Positions 1 to 5,670 of a stretch of DNA of 6,956 nucleotides are shown in pieces. Each line of letters begins with the position of its first letter. Position 1 is the stretch's first letter. The notes under the pieces are model-generated. The model did not search any database. It was not told the DNA's origin and worked only from the letters and a program-made list of their open reading frames with translations. A program made the translations under genes and the position numbers. The stretch is from SIG607 sp045648445 (GTDB lineage: Bacteria > Bacillota > Clostridia > Oscillospirales > Acutalibacteraceae). The stretch lies in contig JAZRNY010000044.1 in NCBI GenBank assembly GCA_045648445.1, forward strand, positions 1 through 6,956, in the 5' to 3' direction.

Positions 1-6
1 ACAAAA

Positions 7-35
7 AAAGAGAGCACATAAAATGTGCCCTCTTT
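7..35 (-). terminator. Rho-independent terminator of the ferredoxin gene
   Basis: Arms 7-19 and 23-35 pair over 13 positions with a single A/C mismatch around a 3-base AAA loop. Read on the minus strand, the hairpin is followed directly by a run of seven T (complement of 3-9). It lies about 20 bases beyond the ferredoxin stop codon, so it most likely ends a monocistronic transcript. Confidence 0.85.
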
Positions 36-55
36 AAAACTTCAATGATTGTATA

Positions 56-223
56 TTAGCCCAAGCTAATAGCTTCAGACGGACATGCATCTGCACAAGT
101 TCCACATTCTGTACAAGCATCTGGATCAATAGAATACTTATCACCTTCAGAGATTGCGCCAACTGGACATTCATCGATACAAGTACCGCAAGCGATACAA
201 TCGTCACTAATTACGTAAGCCAT
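56..223 (-). CDS. 2[4Fe-4S] bacterial-type ferredoxin, complete, 55 aa
   Basis: Small soluble electron carrier of the cytoplasm, expected to shuttle low-potential electrons between enzymes such as pyruvate:ferredoxin oxidoreductase and hydrogenases or Rnf-type complexes (family knowledge). The translation starts MAYVISDDCIACGTCIDECP and ends at TAA. It has two classic cluster motifs, CIACGTCIDECP (residues 9-20) and CTECGTCADACP (residues 37-48), each CxxCxxCxxxCP, with the pseudo-twofold symmetry typical of the family; 55 residues is the usual length. The start is the only ATG that fits. The region just upstream of it (AATTAAGAAA) has no strong Shine-Dalgarno sequence, as is usual in Bacteroidota. 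It has its own promoter at 263-294 and its own terminator at 7-35. It lies downstream of, and on the same strand as, the serine hydrolase fragment, but the intervening promoter suggests independent transcription. Confidence 0.95.
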   Translation of the reverse strand: MAYVISDDCIACGTCIDECPVGAISEGDKYSIDPDACTECGTCADACPSEAISLG

Positions 224-262
224 TTTCTTAATTATTTAATTATTAGTACTAATTGTTTGGAA

Positions 263-294
263 CAAAGATATACTTTTTTCTGCTTAATCGGCAA
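263..294 (-). promoter_or_regulatory. Bacteroidota-type promoter for ferredoxin
   Basis: On the minus strand TATCTTTG (complement of 263-270) matches the Bacteroidota -7 element TAnnTTTG. A TTG (complement of 292-294) sits 21 bases upstream as the -33 element. Transcription would start around 255, giving a leader of about 30 bases. This is a phylum-specific promoter signature and is unlike the TTGNNN/TATAAT promoters found right of position 3000. Confidence 0.7.
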
Positions 295-340
295 TACCCC
301 TATCATTATTTTATCTAATTTGTATTTAATCTAAATACGT

Positions 341-652
341 TCACTTCTTCAGGGCTTGATACATAAGTTGTTGGATACGCGGACGTATTTTCAAAGTCAT
401 CAAGCCCTTGTGGTCGAACGGACGGGGATAAATACGATTGCTGATGAAAACGAACACCAAACCATTCTTCGGGTCTGCCCAAGCACACGTACCGGTAAAG
501 CCTGTATGTCCTACCACCTCTTTCGGAGCCTCATCTGCACAAGGTCCTTTATCCGGTTGCGGATCCGGACGGTCGAATCCCAATGCTCTGCGACTGATAC
601 GCGATTTCTTGTTCATAAACAACTGACAAGTTTCCAAACGTAAGAAGTACTT
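341..652 (-). pseudogene. C-terminal fragment of class C beta-lactamase-type serine hydrolase (Bacteroidota)
   Basis: About 104 codons read leftwards from the join near 650 to a TGA stop at 341-343. The fragment resembles the C-terminal part of penicillin-binding-protein-like serine hydrolases. It has a segment with RRALGFDRPDP, then GHTGFTGT, where HTG is the equivalent of the KTG third active-site box, then WADPKNGLVFVFISNRIYP, the usual strand after that box, and a final helix with RPRIQQLMYQALKK. In Bacteroidota this combination is typical of large proteins in which a GH3 (beta-N-acetylglucosaminidase-like) domain precedes the serine hydrolase, but no GH3 part is present here, so the fusion is an inference. 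The catalytic Ser-x-x-Lys and Tyr boxes are absent because the gene is cut at the join with ppdK. Protein-like sequence continues to about codon YFLRLETC and then becomes meaningless, placing the break at roughly 640-652. Confidence 0.75.
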
Positions 653-655
653 TGA
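636..655. other. Junction between Bacteroidota and Firmicutes sequence
   Basis: Two unrelated genes on opposite strands are both cut here: the serine hydrolase read leftwards and ppdK read rightwards. Native-looking protein sequence on both sides reaches an 8-base palindrome AAGTACTT at 645-652, which encodes Lys-Tyr on each strand in the respective frames. A short shared palindrome at a break is typical of a microhomology-mediated or assembly chimera. There is no insertion sequence, integrase or repeat at the site. Confidence 0.7.
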
Positions 656-2825
656 AGAACTTATCGACAAAATGAAAGAAGAAAAAGGCGTTACTCAGGA
701 CGTTGAACTTACCGCTGAGGACTTAAAGGAACTCGCAAGTCAGTTCAAAGCAGAGTACAAAGCTAAAATCGGTAAAGATTTCCCCACTGATCCTAAGGAA
801 CAGTTAATGGGCGCTGTTGAAGCAGTATTCCGTTCTTGGGACAACCCCCGTGCAAACGTTTACCGTCGTGACAACGATATTCCTTATTCTTGGGGTACCG
901 CTGTTAACGTACAAATGATGGCTTTCGGTAACATGGGTGATAACTGTGGTACCGGTGTTGCATTTACTCGTGACCCTGCTACCGGCGAAAAGGGACTTAT
1001 GGGTGAGTTCCTTACTAACGCTCAGGGTGAAGACGTTGTTGCTGGTGTTCGTACTCCTATGCCTATTGCTGAAATGGCAGAAAAGTTCCCCGCAGCATTT
1101 GAAGAATTCAACAAAGTTTGTGCTATTCTTGAAGATCACTACAGAGATATGCAGGATATGGAATTTACCGTAGAAGACGGCAAACTCTTTATGCTCCAGA
1201 CCAGAAATGGTAAGAGAACTGCTAAGGCTGCTCTTAAGATCGCTTGTGACCTCGTTGACGAAGGCATGATCGATGAAAAGCAGGCTGTTGCTATGATCGA
1301 CCCCAGAAACCTTGACACTCTTCTCCATCCTCAGTTCGACGTAAAGGCTCTTAAGGCTGCTACTCCTGCAGGTAAGGGTCTTGGCGCATCTCCCGGTGCT
1401 GCTTGCGGTAAGGTTGTATTTACTGCTGAAGATGCAGAGGCTTGGAATGCTCGCGGCGAAAAGGTTGTTCTCGTTCGTCTCGAAACTTCTCCTGAACATA
1501 TTACCGGTATGAAGGCTTCTCAGGGTATTCTTACCGTTCGTGGCGGTATGACTTCTCACGCTGCCGTTGTTGCTCGTGGTATGGGTACCTGCTGTGTATC
1601 CGGTTGCGGCGACATCATTATGGATGAAGAAAACAAACAGTTCACTCTTGCAGGAAAAACCTACAATGAAGGCGACTATATTTCTATCGATGGTTCTACC
1701 GGTAACATTTATGACGGTATTATCCCCACTGTTGACGCTGAAATCGCTGGCGAATTCGGCAGAATTATGGCTTGGGCTGACAAGTACAGAACTCTTAAGG
1801 TTCGTACCAATGCTGATACTCCTGCTGACGCTAAGAAGGCAAGAGAACTCGGTGCTGAAGGTATCGGTCTCTGCCGTACTGAGCATATGTTCTTTGAAGC
1901 AGAAAGAATTGCTGCTTTCCGTGAAATGATTTGCGCTGACACTGTTGAAGAAAGAGAAGCAGCACTTGCTAAGATCCTTCCTTATCAGCAAGGCGACTTT
2001 GAAAAACTTTACGAAGCACTCGAAGGCAATCCTGTATGTATCCGTTTCCTTGATCCTCCTCTCCATGAGTTTGTACCCACTGAAGAAGCAGACATCAAGG
2101 CTCTCGCAGATGCACAGGGCAAATCTGTTCAAGACATCAAGAATATCATTTCTTCTCTCCATGAATTCAACCCCATGATGGGTCATCGTGGATGCCGTCT
2201 TGCAGTTACCTATCCTGAAATTGCTAAGATGCAGACCGCTGCTGTTATCCGTGCAGCAATCGCCGTTTCTAAGGCTCATCCTGATTGGAACCTCGTTCCC
2301 GAAATCATGATTCCTCTTACCGGCGAAGTTAAAGAACTTAAGTACGTTAAGGACGTTGTAGTTGCTACTGCTGATGCAGAAATCGCTGCTGCAGGCGTTG
2401 AACTCAAGTACGAAGTTGGTACTATGATGGAAATTCCCAGAGCATGTCTTACTGCTGATGAAATCGCTAAAGAAGCTGAATTCTTCTGCTTCGGTACTAA
2501 CGACCTTACTCAGATGACCTTCGGCTTCAGCCGTGACGATGCCGGTAAGTTCCTTACTGCTTACTATGATACCAAGATCTACGAAAACGATCCGTTTGCT
2601 AAACTCGACCAGACCGGTGTTGGTAAACTTATGGATATGGCTGTTACCCTTGGTAAGAAGGCTCGTCCTGAAATCCACTGCGGTATCTGCGGTGAGCACG
2701 GCGGAGACCCCGTATCCGTAGAGTTCTGCCATAAGATTGGCCTTGACTACGTATCTTGCTCTCCCTTCCGCGTTCCGATCGCACGCCTCGCTGCTGCTCA
2801 GGCTGCTATAAAGTCTGGCAAGTAA
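642..2825 (+). CDS. ppdK: Pyruvate, phosphate dikinase, N-terminally truncated
   Basis: PPDK interconverts pyruvate + ATP + phosphate with PEP + AMP + diphosphate, and many gut anaerobes use it in glycolysis. The frame is native from codons KKYFEELIDKM (642 on) through the first ATG at 672. Numbering from that ATG: the end of the ATP-grasp domain carries QGEDVVAGVRTP (118-129). The swivelling domain has GGMTSHAAVV with the phospho-accepting His at 296. The PEP/pyruvate TIM barrel carries LCRTEHMFF, MGHRGCRL, CFGTNDLTQMTFG and HCGICGEHGGDP, with the catalytic Cys at 673. In the Clostridium symbiosum enzyme the His is 455 and the Cys 831, so about 150 N-terminal residues, including much of the ATP site, are missing because the sequence is cut at the join. 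The ATG at 672 is an internal Met with no ribosome binding site. Codon use is strongly biased (GGT, GCT, CTT), as in highly expressed genes. A terminator follows at 2953. Confidence 0.95.
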   Translation, partial: KKYFEELIDKMKEEKGVTQDVELTAEDLKELASQFKAEYKAKIGKDFPTDPKEQLMGAVEAVFRSWDNPRANVYRRDNDIPYSWGTAVNVQMMAFGNMGDNCGTGVAFTRDPATGEKGLMGEFLTNAQGEDVVAGVRTPMPIAEMAEKFPAAFEEFNKVCAILEDHYRDMQDMEFTVEDGKLFMLQTRNGKRTAKAALKIACDLVDEGMIDEKQAVAMIDPRNLDTLLHPQFDVKALKAATPAGKGLGASPGAACGKVVFTAEDAEAWNARGEKVVLVRLETSPEHITGMKASQGILTVRGGMTSHAAVVARGMGTCCVSGCGDIIMDEENKQFTLAGKTYNEGDYISIDGSTGNIYDGIIPTVDAEIAGEFGRIMAWADKYRTLKVRTNADTPADAKKARELGAEGIGLCRTEHMFFEAERIAAFREMICADTVEEREAALAKILPYQQGDFEKLYEALEGNPVCIRFLDPPLHEFVPTEEADIKALADAQGKSVQDIKNIISSLHEFNPMMGHRGCRLAVTYPEIAKMQTAAVIRAAIAVSKAHPDWNLVPEIMIPLTGEVKELKYVKDVVVATADAEIAAAGVELKYEVGTMMEIPRACLTADEIAKEAEFFCFGTNDLTQMTFGFSRDDAGKFLTAYYDTKIYENDPFAKLDQTGVGKLMDMAVTLGKKARPEIHCGICGEHGGDPVSVEFCHKIGLDYVSCSPFRVPIARLAAAQAAIKSGK

Positions 2826-2952
2826 TTCCAAACCACTTTAACTTCGCAGAATTTACGCTCACCGAAAAGGATGCTAAGGAGTATAAATACTCCAAATCAA
2901 CCAAACAACGTGTGCATAAATGGAAAGATATTAAAGTAAGACTATATATCTA
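2826..2952. other. ppdK 3' untranslated region
   Basis: This holds no supportable gene. One plus-strand frame stays open from inside ppdK to 2953, but it has no start codon or ribosome binding site of its own and its composition gives no recognisable family. A small perfect palindrome GGAGTATAAATACTCC lies at 2878-2893; it could form a 6-bp hairpin with a TAAA loop, without a T-run after it. Confidence 0.5.
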
Positions 2953-2994
2953 AAACAACTCCCCGATTACAGAAATGTAGTCGGGGAGTTGTTT
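2953..2994 (+). terminator. Strong hairpin terminator after ppdK
   Basis: Arms 2953-2970 and 2977-2994 form an 18-bp stem, perfect except for one G/U pair, around a 6-base loop (AGAAAT). The 3' arm ends in GTTGTTT, so the T-rich tract is partly inside the stem; the 5' flank is A-rich, so it could also work on the minus strand. It closes the ppdK transcript and isolates it from the promoter at 3055. Confidence 0.8.
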
Positions 2995-3054
2995 CATGTT
3001 GTTCTTAATTAGAAGTTTAGCGGTTAAAAATATTTTTTGTCGGAATAAGGGGGA

Positions 3055-3083
3055 TTGTAGTTTTACTTCAATTGTAGTATAAT
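3055..3083 (+). promoter_or_regulatory. Sigma-A type promoter of the two-gene membrane protein operon
   Basis: TTGTAG at 3055-3060 is followed by a 17-base spacer and a consensus TATAAT at 3078-3083. The TGTAG just before the -10 partly resembles an extended -10. The predicted start lies about 35 bases before the ATG at 3124, and a purine-rich ribosome binding site (AAAGGCGG, about 3107-3114) precedes that ATG by about 9 bases. Confidence 0.7.
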
Positions 3084-3123
3084 TAAAATATCAATTTAGT
3101 AGTTTGAAAGGCGGATTCAAGTA

Positions 3124-3906
3124 ATGGCTGCAAAAACAGAAGACAAAAAAGAGGTATATAACAACTTTGAACAAAACAGTAAACAAGAACGACAAAAATT
3201 ACAGGCTCAACTAGAATCTTTAGCACAAAGACGAAAAAGTAAACTTTTGTTGTTTTTTTGTTTATTAATTTCTGCGTTTCTTTCCTTAATGGTTGTATTT
3301 TCTTATTATCAATCTTATGAAACTTTTGATGTAGCAACTATTGTTTTCTCAATAGGATTTTCTTTTGCTATTGGCTTTTTCATGATTTTCTATATAAAAT
3401 TCATGTTTGAAATGAAGGAAAACAGTATTCGCCGAAAAATTTCCGAAATAGATGCAGTGTATACCCAAAAAGATGTTGAAGAAGATGTTTTTGAAAACTC
3501 AATAAAAATGAGTTATAAATATCTTGATCAATACTATTTACAAACAAAAGAACAAGCGCAGAGAGGATTTGTTGTTACAGTCGGAGTTGCAATTTTTGGC
3601 GCTATACTTATAGGCGGAGGTATTATTGCAATGTTTTTTGGAGCAACAAATCCATCATATATAACTTGTGCATCGGGTGTTATTACAGAATTTATAGCAG
3701 CAGTATTCTTTTACTTGTATAATAAAACAATTTCTAGTATGAGTAAATATCATAATAAGTTAGTTCTCTCTCAAAGCATCTCAATTGCGCTAAAGGTTTC
3801 GGAATCTCTTTCCGAAGGTGACAAGGTTGAAACAAAAAAGTTAATTGTTTCTGAACTAATGAAGGATATAAATAGCCACCTTGTAAGAAACGATAGTACA
3901 ACATAA
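3124..3906 (+). CDS. Four-helix membrane protein resembling the TRADD-N-associated membrane domain, 260 aa
   Basis: The ATG at 3124 has a good ribosome binding site and promoter. Residues 1-40 are charged and probably coiled coil (many Q, K, E). Hydrophobic helices lie at about 41-61 and 70-91. A charged stretch at 92-130 follows, then YKYLDQYYLQTKEQAQRGF leading into helices at about 149-172 (glycine-rich, GAILIGGG) and 179-199, then SSMSKYHNKLVLSQ and a soluble C-terminal tail. The order 'YL..T.EQA..SF-like segment, two helices, S..YH.KL' is what I associate with the TRADD-N-associated transmembrane domain, which in bacteria and cyanobacteria is found with death-fold and effector-associated domains in proposed NTP-dependent conflict or immunity systems. 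That assignment is from motif memory only. The first two helices are extra to that domain. The gene is probably cotranscribed with the next gene, 38 bases downstream. No catalytic residues are visible, so a membrane sensor, anchor or scaffold role is an inference. Confidence 0.75.
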   Translation: MAAKTEDKKEVYNNFEQNSKQERQKLQAQLESLAQRRKSKLLLFFCLLISAFLSLMVVFSYYQSYETFDVATIVFSIGFSFAIGFFMIFYIKFMFEMKENSIRRKISEIDAVYTQKDVEEDVFENSIKMSYKYLDQYYLQTKEQAQRGFVVTVGVAIFGAILIGGGIIAMFFGATNPSYITCASGVITEFIAAVFFYLYNKTISSMSKYHNKLVLSQSISIALKVSESLSEGDKVETKKLIVSELMKDINSHLVRNDSTT

Positions 3907-3944
3907 AAAATAATTCAATTTAAAAATAGAGGTTATAAAATTAT

Positions 3945-4415
3945 ATGAGCACTTTTGAAGATATAAAGAAAGAATATAACAGCATCAGAGAAGACGAAAG
4001 AAAAAAACTTCGAGATTATTTGTTTTCAAAAGATCTCGAAAATATTTCAAAAGGTGGAAACGCTGGAAAAGGTAAAAAGAAATATACGTCAGGTAAACGT
4101 TTAACAGTGCCTTATGATTTATCTAATTGGAAATTCATTGAAGCAAGTAAAGATGGTGTTAATTTTTTTATTTCTTTGCAAGCTCCTGATGTCGATCCAA
4201 ATTCAAACAATAAACACACCTTGACGGATAGAATAGGTGTTTCATACTACATAGGCAAATACAATACTCATATTGTATGTTCAAATATGAAAATAACTGA
4301 CATTGAATTACCCTTAGATAACGAAAAGATGGAGCGCGTTTATCAAATGATAAGTGATATTGCTCCATTGGCAAAAAAGTGGGACGAGATTTGCATTAAG
4401 TATAATTTAGTATGA
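3945..4415 (+). CDS. Unrecognised 156-aa soluble protein, second gene of the membrane-protein operon
   Basis: I do not recognise the family. The ATG at 3945 is preceded by AGAGG at about 3928-3932, a slightly long 12-base spacing, and no better start is available. The N-terminus (residues 1-34) is strongly charged and predicted helical (IREDERKKLRDYL). A flexible Gly/Lys-rich linker follows (37-52, GGNAGKGKKK). A compact, probably alpha/beta, domain then runs from about 53 to 156, rich in aromatic residues and beta-strand-like segments (WKFIEA, VNFFISL, IGVSYYIG), ending with a helix containing MERVYQMISDIAPLAKKWDEI. No signal peptide, membrane helix or known catalytic motif is visible; the Gly/Lys linker is not a Walker A box. 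It lies 38 bases after the membrane gene with no terminator between, so the two are probably cotranscribed and functionally linked. Confidence 0.75.
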   Translation: MSTFEDIKKEYNSIREDERKKLRDYLFSKDLENISKGGNAGKGKKKYTSGKRLTVPYDLSNWKFIEASKDGVNFFISLQAPDVDPNSNNKHTLTDRIGVSYYIGKYNTHIVCSNMKITDIELPLDNEKMERVYQMISDIAPLAKKWDEICIKYNLV

Positions 4416-4495
4416 ATTGCGGCACTTTGTTGATAAAGCATAATAAGGATATCGTTATTTCTACCATTTTCAATTCCGCACATTCGTAAAAATAA

Positions 4496-4527
4496 ACCTC
4501 CTTTGCTACAATAAAGGCAAAGGAGGT
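4496..4527. terminator. Bidirectional hairpin terminator between convergent genes
   Basis: Arms ACCTCCTTTGC (4496-4506) and GCAAAGGAGGT (4517-4527) form a perfect 11-bp stem with a 10-base loop. On the minus strand it is followed by a T-rich stretch (TTTATTTTTAC), a good terminator for the lipoprotein gene that ends at 4567. On the plus strand it is followed by AATTTTAT, a weaker tail for the operon ending at 4415. The 3' arm is also a perfect Shine-Dalgarno sequence for a 19-codon frame at 4534. Confidence 0.75.
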
Positions 4528-4533
4528 AATTTT

Positions 4534-4593
4534 ATGATAAAATTTATTGGAAAAGTTTTTCCATATTTATTCTGCATATTTTTCAATGTCTAA
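4534..4593 (+). CDS. Possible 19-aa hydrophobic micropeptide with perfect SD
   Basis: ATG at 4534 lies 7 bases after AAAGGAGGT, the best Shine-Dalgarno match in the window, and encodes MIKFIGKVFPYLFCIFFNV followed by TAA. The peptide is one short, Phe-rich hydrophobic segment with two Lys near the N-terminus, a plausible single membrane span. It overlaps the 3' end of the convergent lipoprotein gene by 27 bases. The SD lies in the 3' arm of the terminator hairpin, so the match may simply be a by-product of a CCTCC/GGAGG stem. No promoter is apparent apart from read-through of the upstream operon. Coding status is doubtful. Confidence 0.2.
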   Translation: MIKFIGKVFPYLFCIFFNV

Positions 4594-5082
4594 TATTGAT
4601 ACATTATCCCAATCTAATTGTGATAATGTTTTCGCAGAGTATGTTTTTCGTGAATATGCTGTTGACACATTTCCCCTTTCCTTATAAAAGACAAATTTAA
4701 CAGTCATATTATATTCATCTTTCATTCGGTATAAAATAGCATATTGTATAAGATTTACATTTTCTGCATTTGGTTCGGTAAGCAAAAACTTAACTGTTGT
4801 GGCATCCGCTGCTACATTCTCAACATTATCTTCTCCAAGTTCATCCACTGCTAATTGATAAAGTTTATCTTCTACCCATATTGGTTCTTCAGGATCGCTT
4901 TTACTTGAAATATTTGTTGATGGATTTTCAATAAGTATACTGTTACTTTCATCTGCAATAATTTCATTTTTTTCTTGTTTGCTGTTATTATTTTGATTAT
5001 CGCTACCTTGACGCGAACAACAAAAAACAATACTAATTATTACAAGCAATATTATCGAAAGACTTTTGCACCATTTATTCAT
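4567..5082 (-). CDS. Putative lipoprotein or secreted protein of unknown function, 171 aa
   Basis: The ATG (complement of 5080-5082) is preceded by AGGGG about 8 bases upstream on the minus strand. The protein begins with a signal peptide: MNKWCK, then a hydrophobic core (residues 8-20), then FCCS. Cys21 or Cys22 could be lipidated, but VFC-C is a poor lipobox because Phe and Cys replace the usual small residues, so lipoprotein status is likely but unproven. Residues 23-65 are a low-complexity Asn/Ser/Glu/Lys linker typical of surface-anchored proteins. Residues 68-171 form a compact domain rich in beta strands (TTVKFLLTE, MTVKFVFYK) that I do not recognise. It is transcribed alone from the promoter at 5127-5155, towards the convergent operon, and ends before the hairpin at 4496-4527. 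Export to the outer face of the membrane is the only functional inference supported. Confidence 0.75.
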   Translation of the reverse strand: MNKWCKSLSIILLVIISIVFCCSRQGSDNQNNNSKQEKNEIIADESNSILIENPSTNISSKSDPEEPIWVEDKLYQLAVDELGEDNVENVAADATTVKFLLTEPNAENVNLIQYAILYRMKDEYNMTVKFVFYKERGNVSTAYSRKTYSAKTLSQLDWDNVSILDIEKYAE

Positions 5083-5126
5083 ATCAAAACCCCTAGTAAG
5101 CCCGAATGTTATTATTTATTATTTAT

Positions 5127-5155
5127 ATTATATTATACCCTTATTGAAAAATCAA
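5127..5155 (-). promoter_or_regulatory. Promoter of the putative lipoprotein gene
   Basis: On the minus strand TTGATT (complement of 5150-5155), a 17-base spacer and TATAAT (complement of 5127-5132) give a near-consensus sigma-A promoter. A second overlapping TATAAT lies 5 bases upstream of this -10 but would leave only a 12-base spacer. The region between promoter and gene is extremely AT-rich. Confidence 0.65.
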
Positions 5156-5202
5156 CACAATACCCTACACACCATTTAAAAATCTAAACTGGAGGTAACT
5201 TT

Positions 5203-5373
5203 ATGGAACAATATATCTACGACGAAAGCAACGGTTTGTGGTACGAACGCGACGGCGACAACTATATCCCTTGCCTAAAACTCCCCGAAATAAATATAGG
5301 TATATGGGGCGAACGCTATCTCACCTACATCCGCGAGCACAAGAAACTCCTACATACAAAACTAATGATAAAC
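5203..5373 (+). pseudogene. tnpV: 5' fragment of a TnpV-type transposon protein
   Basis: A textbook ribosome binding site (GGAGG at 5191-5195, 7 bases before the ATG) starts MEQYIYDESNGLWYERDGDN, followed by YIPCLKLP and IGIWGERYLTYIREHKK. This is the conserved N-terminus of TnpV, a protein of about 120 residues carried by clostridial transposons and conjugative elements and of unproven function. Similarity runs for roughly the first 50 codons and then stops; the frame ends at TGA 5398-5400, after running into sequence that belongs, in another frame, to a TipAS regulator. The C-terminal half of TnpV is therefore missing. This is a mobile-element remnant whose translation signals are intact. 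Confidence 0.75.
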
Positions 5374-5645
5374 GGCAGGAAGTCAATGACGGACTCATGA
5401 CCGTCCGTGCCAAATTCGCAGAGTGTATGAAAGAAGGACATACTGCTAACTCAGCCGAAGCAAAAGCGTTGGTTAATGAACTGCAAGATAATATAACCGA
5501 AAATTACTACACCTGCACAAATCAAATTCTTGCCGGTCTTGGTCAGATGTACGTCGCCGACAAGCGTTTTAAAAACAACATCGACAAAAATGGTGACGGC
5601 ACGGCTGAATTTATTTCAAAAGCAATAGAAATATACTGTAAATAG
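5374..5645 (+). pseudogene. 3' fragment of a MerR-family regulator, TipAS ligand-binding domain
   Basis: In the third plus frame the sequence RQEVNDGLMTVRAKFAECMK, then SAEAKALVNELQDNITENYY, then TCTNQILAGLGQMYVADKRF, then KNNIDKNGDGTAEFISKAIE runs to TAG at 5643-5645. This is the C-terminal part of the TipAS antibiotic-recognition domain, an all-helical globin-like fold; the intact regulators are about 250 residues with an N-terminal MerR helix-turn-helix and activate genes on binding thiopeptides or other drugs. About 90 residues remain; the DNA-binding domain and the first part of TipAS are gone. The fragment is spliced to tnpV at about 5370-5374 in a different frame. An ATG at 5397 overlaps the tnpV-frame stop as ATGA, so an 82-residue piece could be made by coupled translation, but it would have no DNA-binding part. 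Its former terminator follows at 5654. Confidence 0.8.
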
Positions 5646-5670
5646 CACAAAAAGATCCCCACCGAACTTT

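Noticed and set aside
356..643. Plus-strand open frames opposite the serine hydrolase fragment
   Set aside because: The minus-strand frame has clear HTG-box and SNR..P motifs; the plus-strand translations (356-643 and 438-626) have no domain resemblance or ribosome binding sites.
804..2831. A 675-codon open frame on the minus strand opposite ppdK
   Set aside because: It is an antisense shadow produced by the strong codon bias of ppdK. The protein is Ser/Asn/Phe-rich without any family resemblance, and there is no ribosome binding site or promoter, while the plus-strand frame is an unmistakable PPDK.
2756..2953. Open frame running from the end of ppdK through its 3' untranslated region
   Set aside because: It starts inside ppdK in another frame, has no ribosome binding site and no recognisable domain. 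It ends at the first arm of the terminator, as expected for noncoding transcript.
3083..3337. Minus-strand 84-codon frame opposite the first helices of the membrane protein
   Set aside because: The antisense of a hydrophobic, T-rich stretch is itself often open; there is no start signal, and the plus-strand gene is well supported.
4053..4080. Gly/Lys-rich stretch GGNAGKGKKK of the 156-aa protein as a Walker A box
   Set aside because: The spacing is G-x3-G-K followed by G, not GxxxxGK[ST], and no Walker B or surrounding P-loop fold is apparent. It reads as a flexible linker.
4975..5187. Plus-strand 70-codon frame opposite the lipoprotein signal peptide and promoter
   Set aside because: It overlaps the start and promoter of the better-supported minus-strand gene and has no ribosome binding site or family resemblance.
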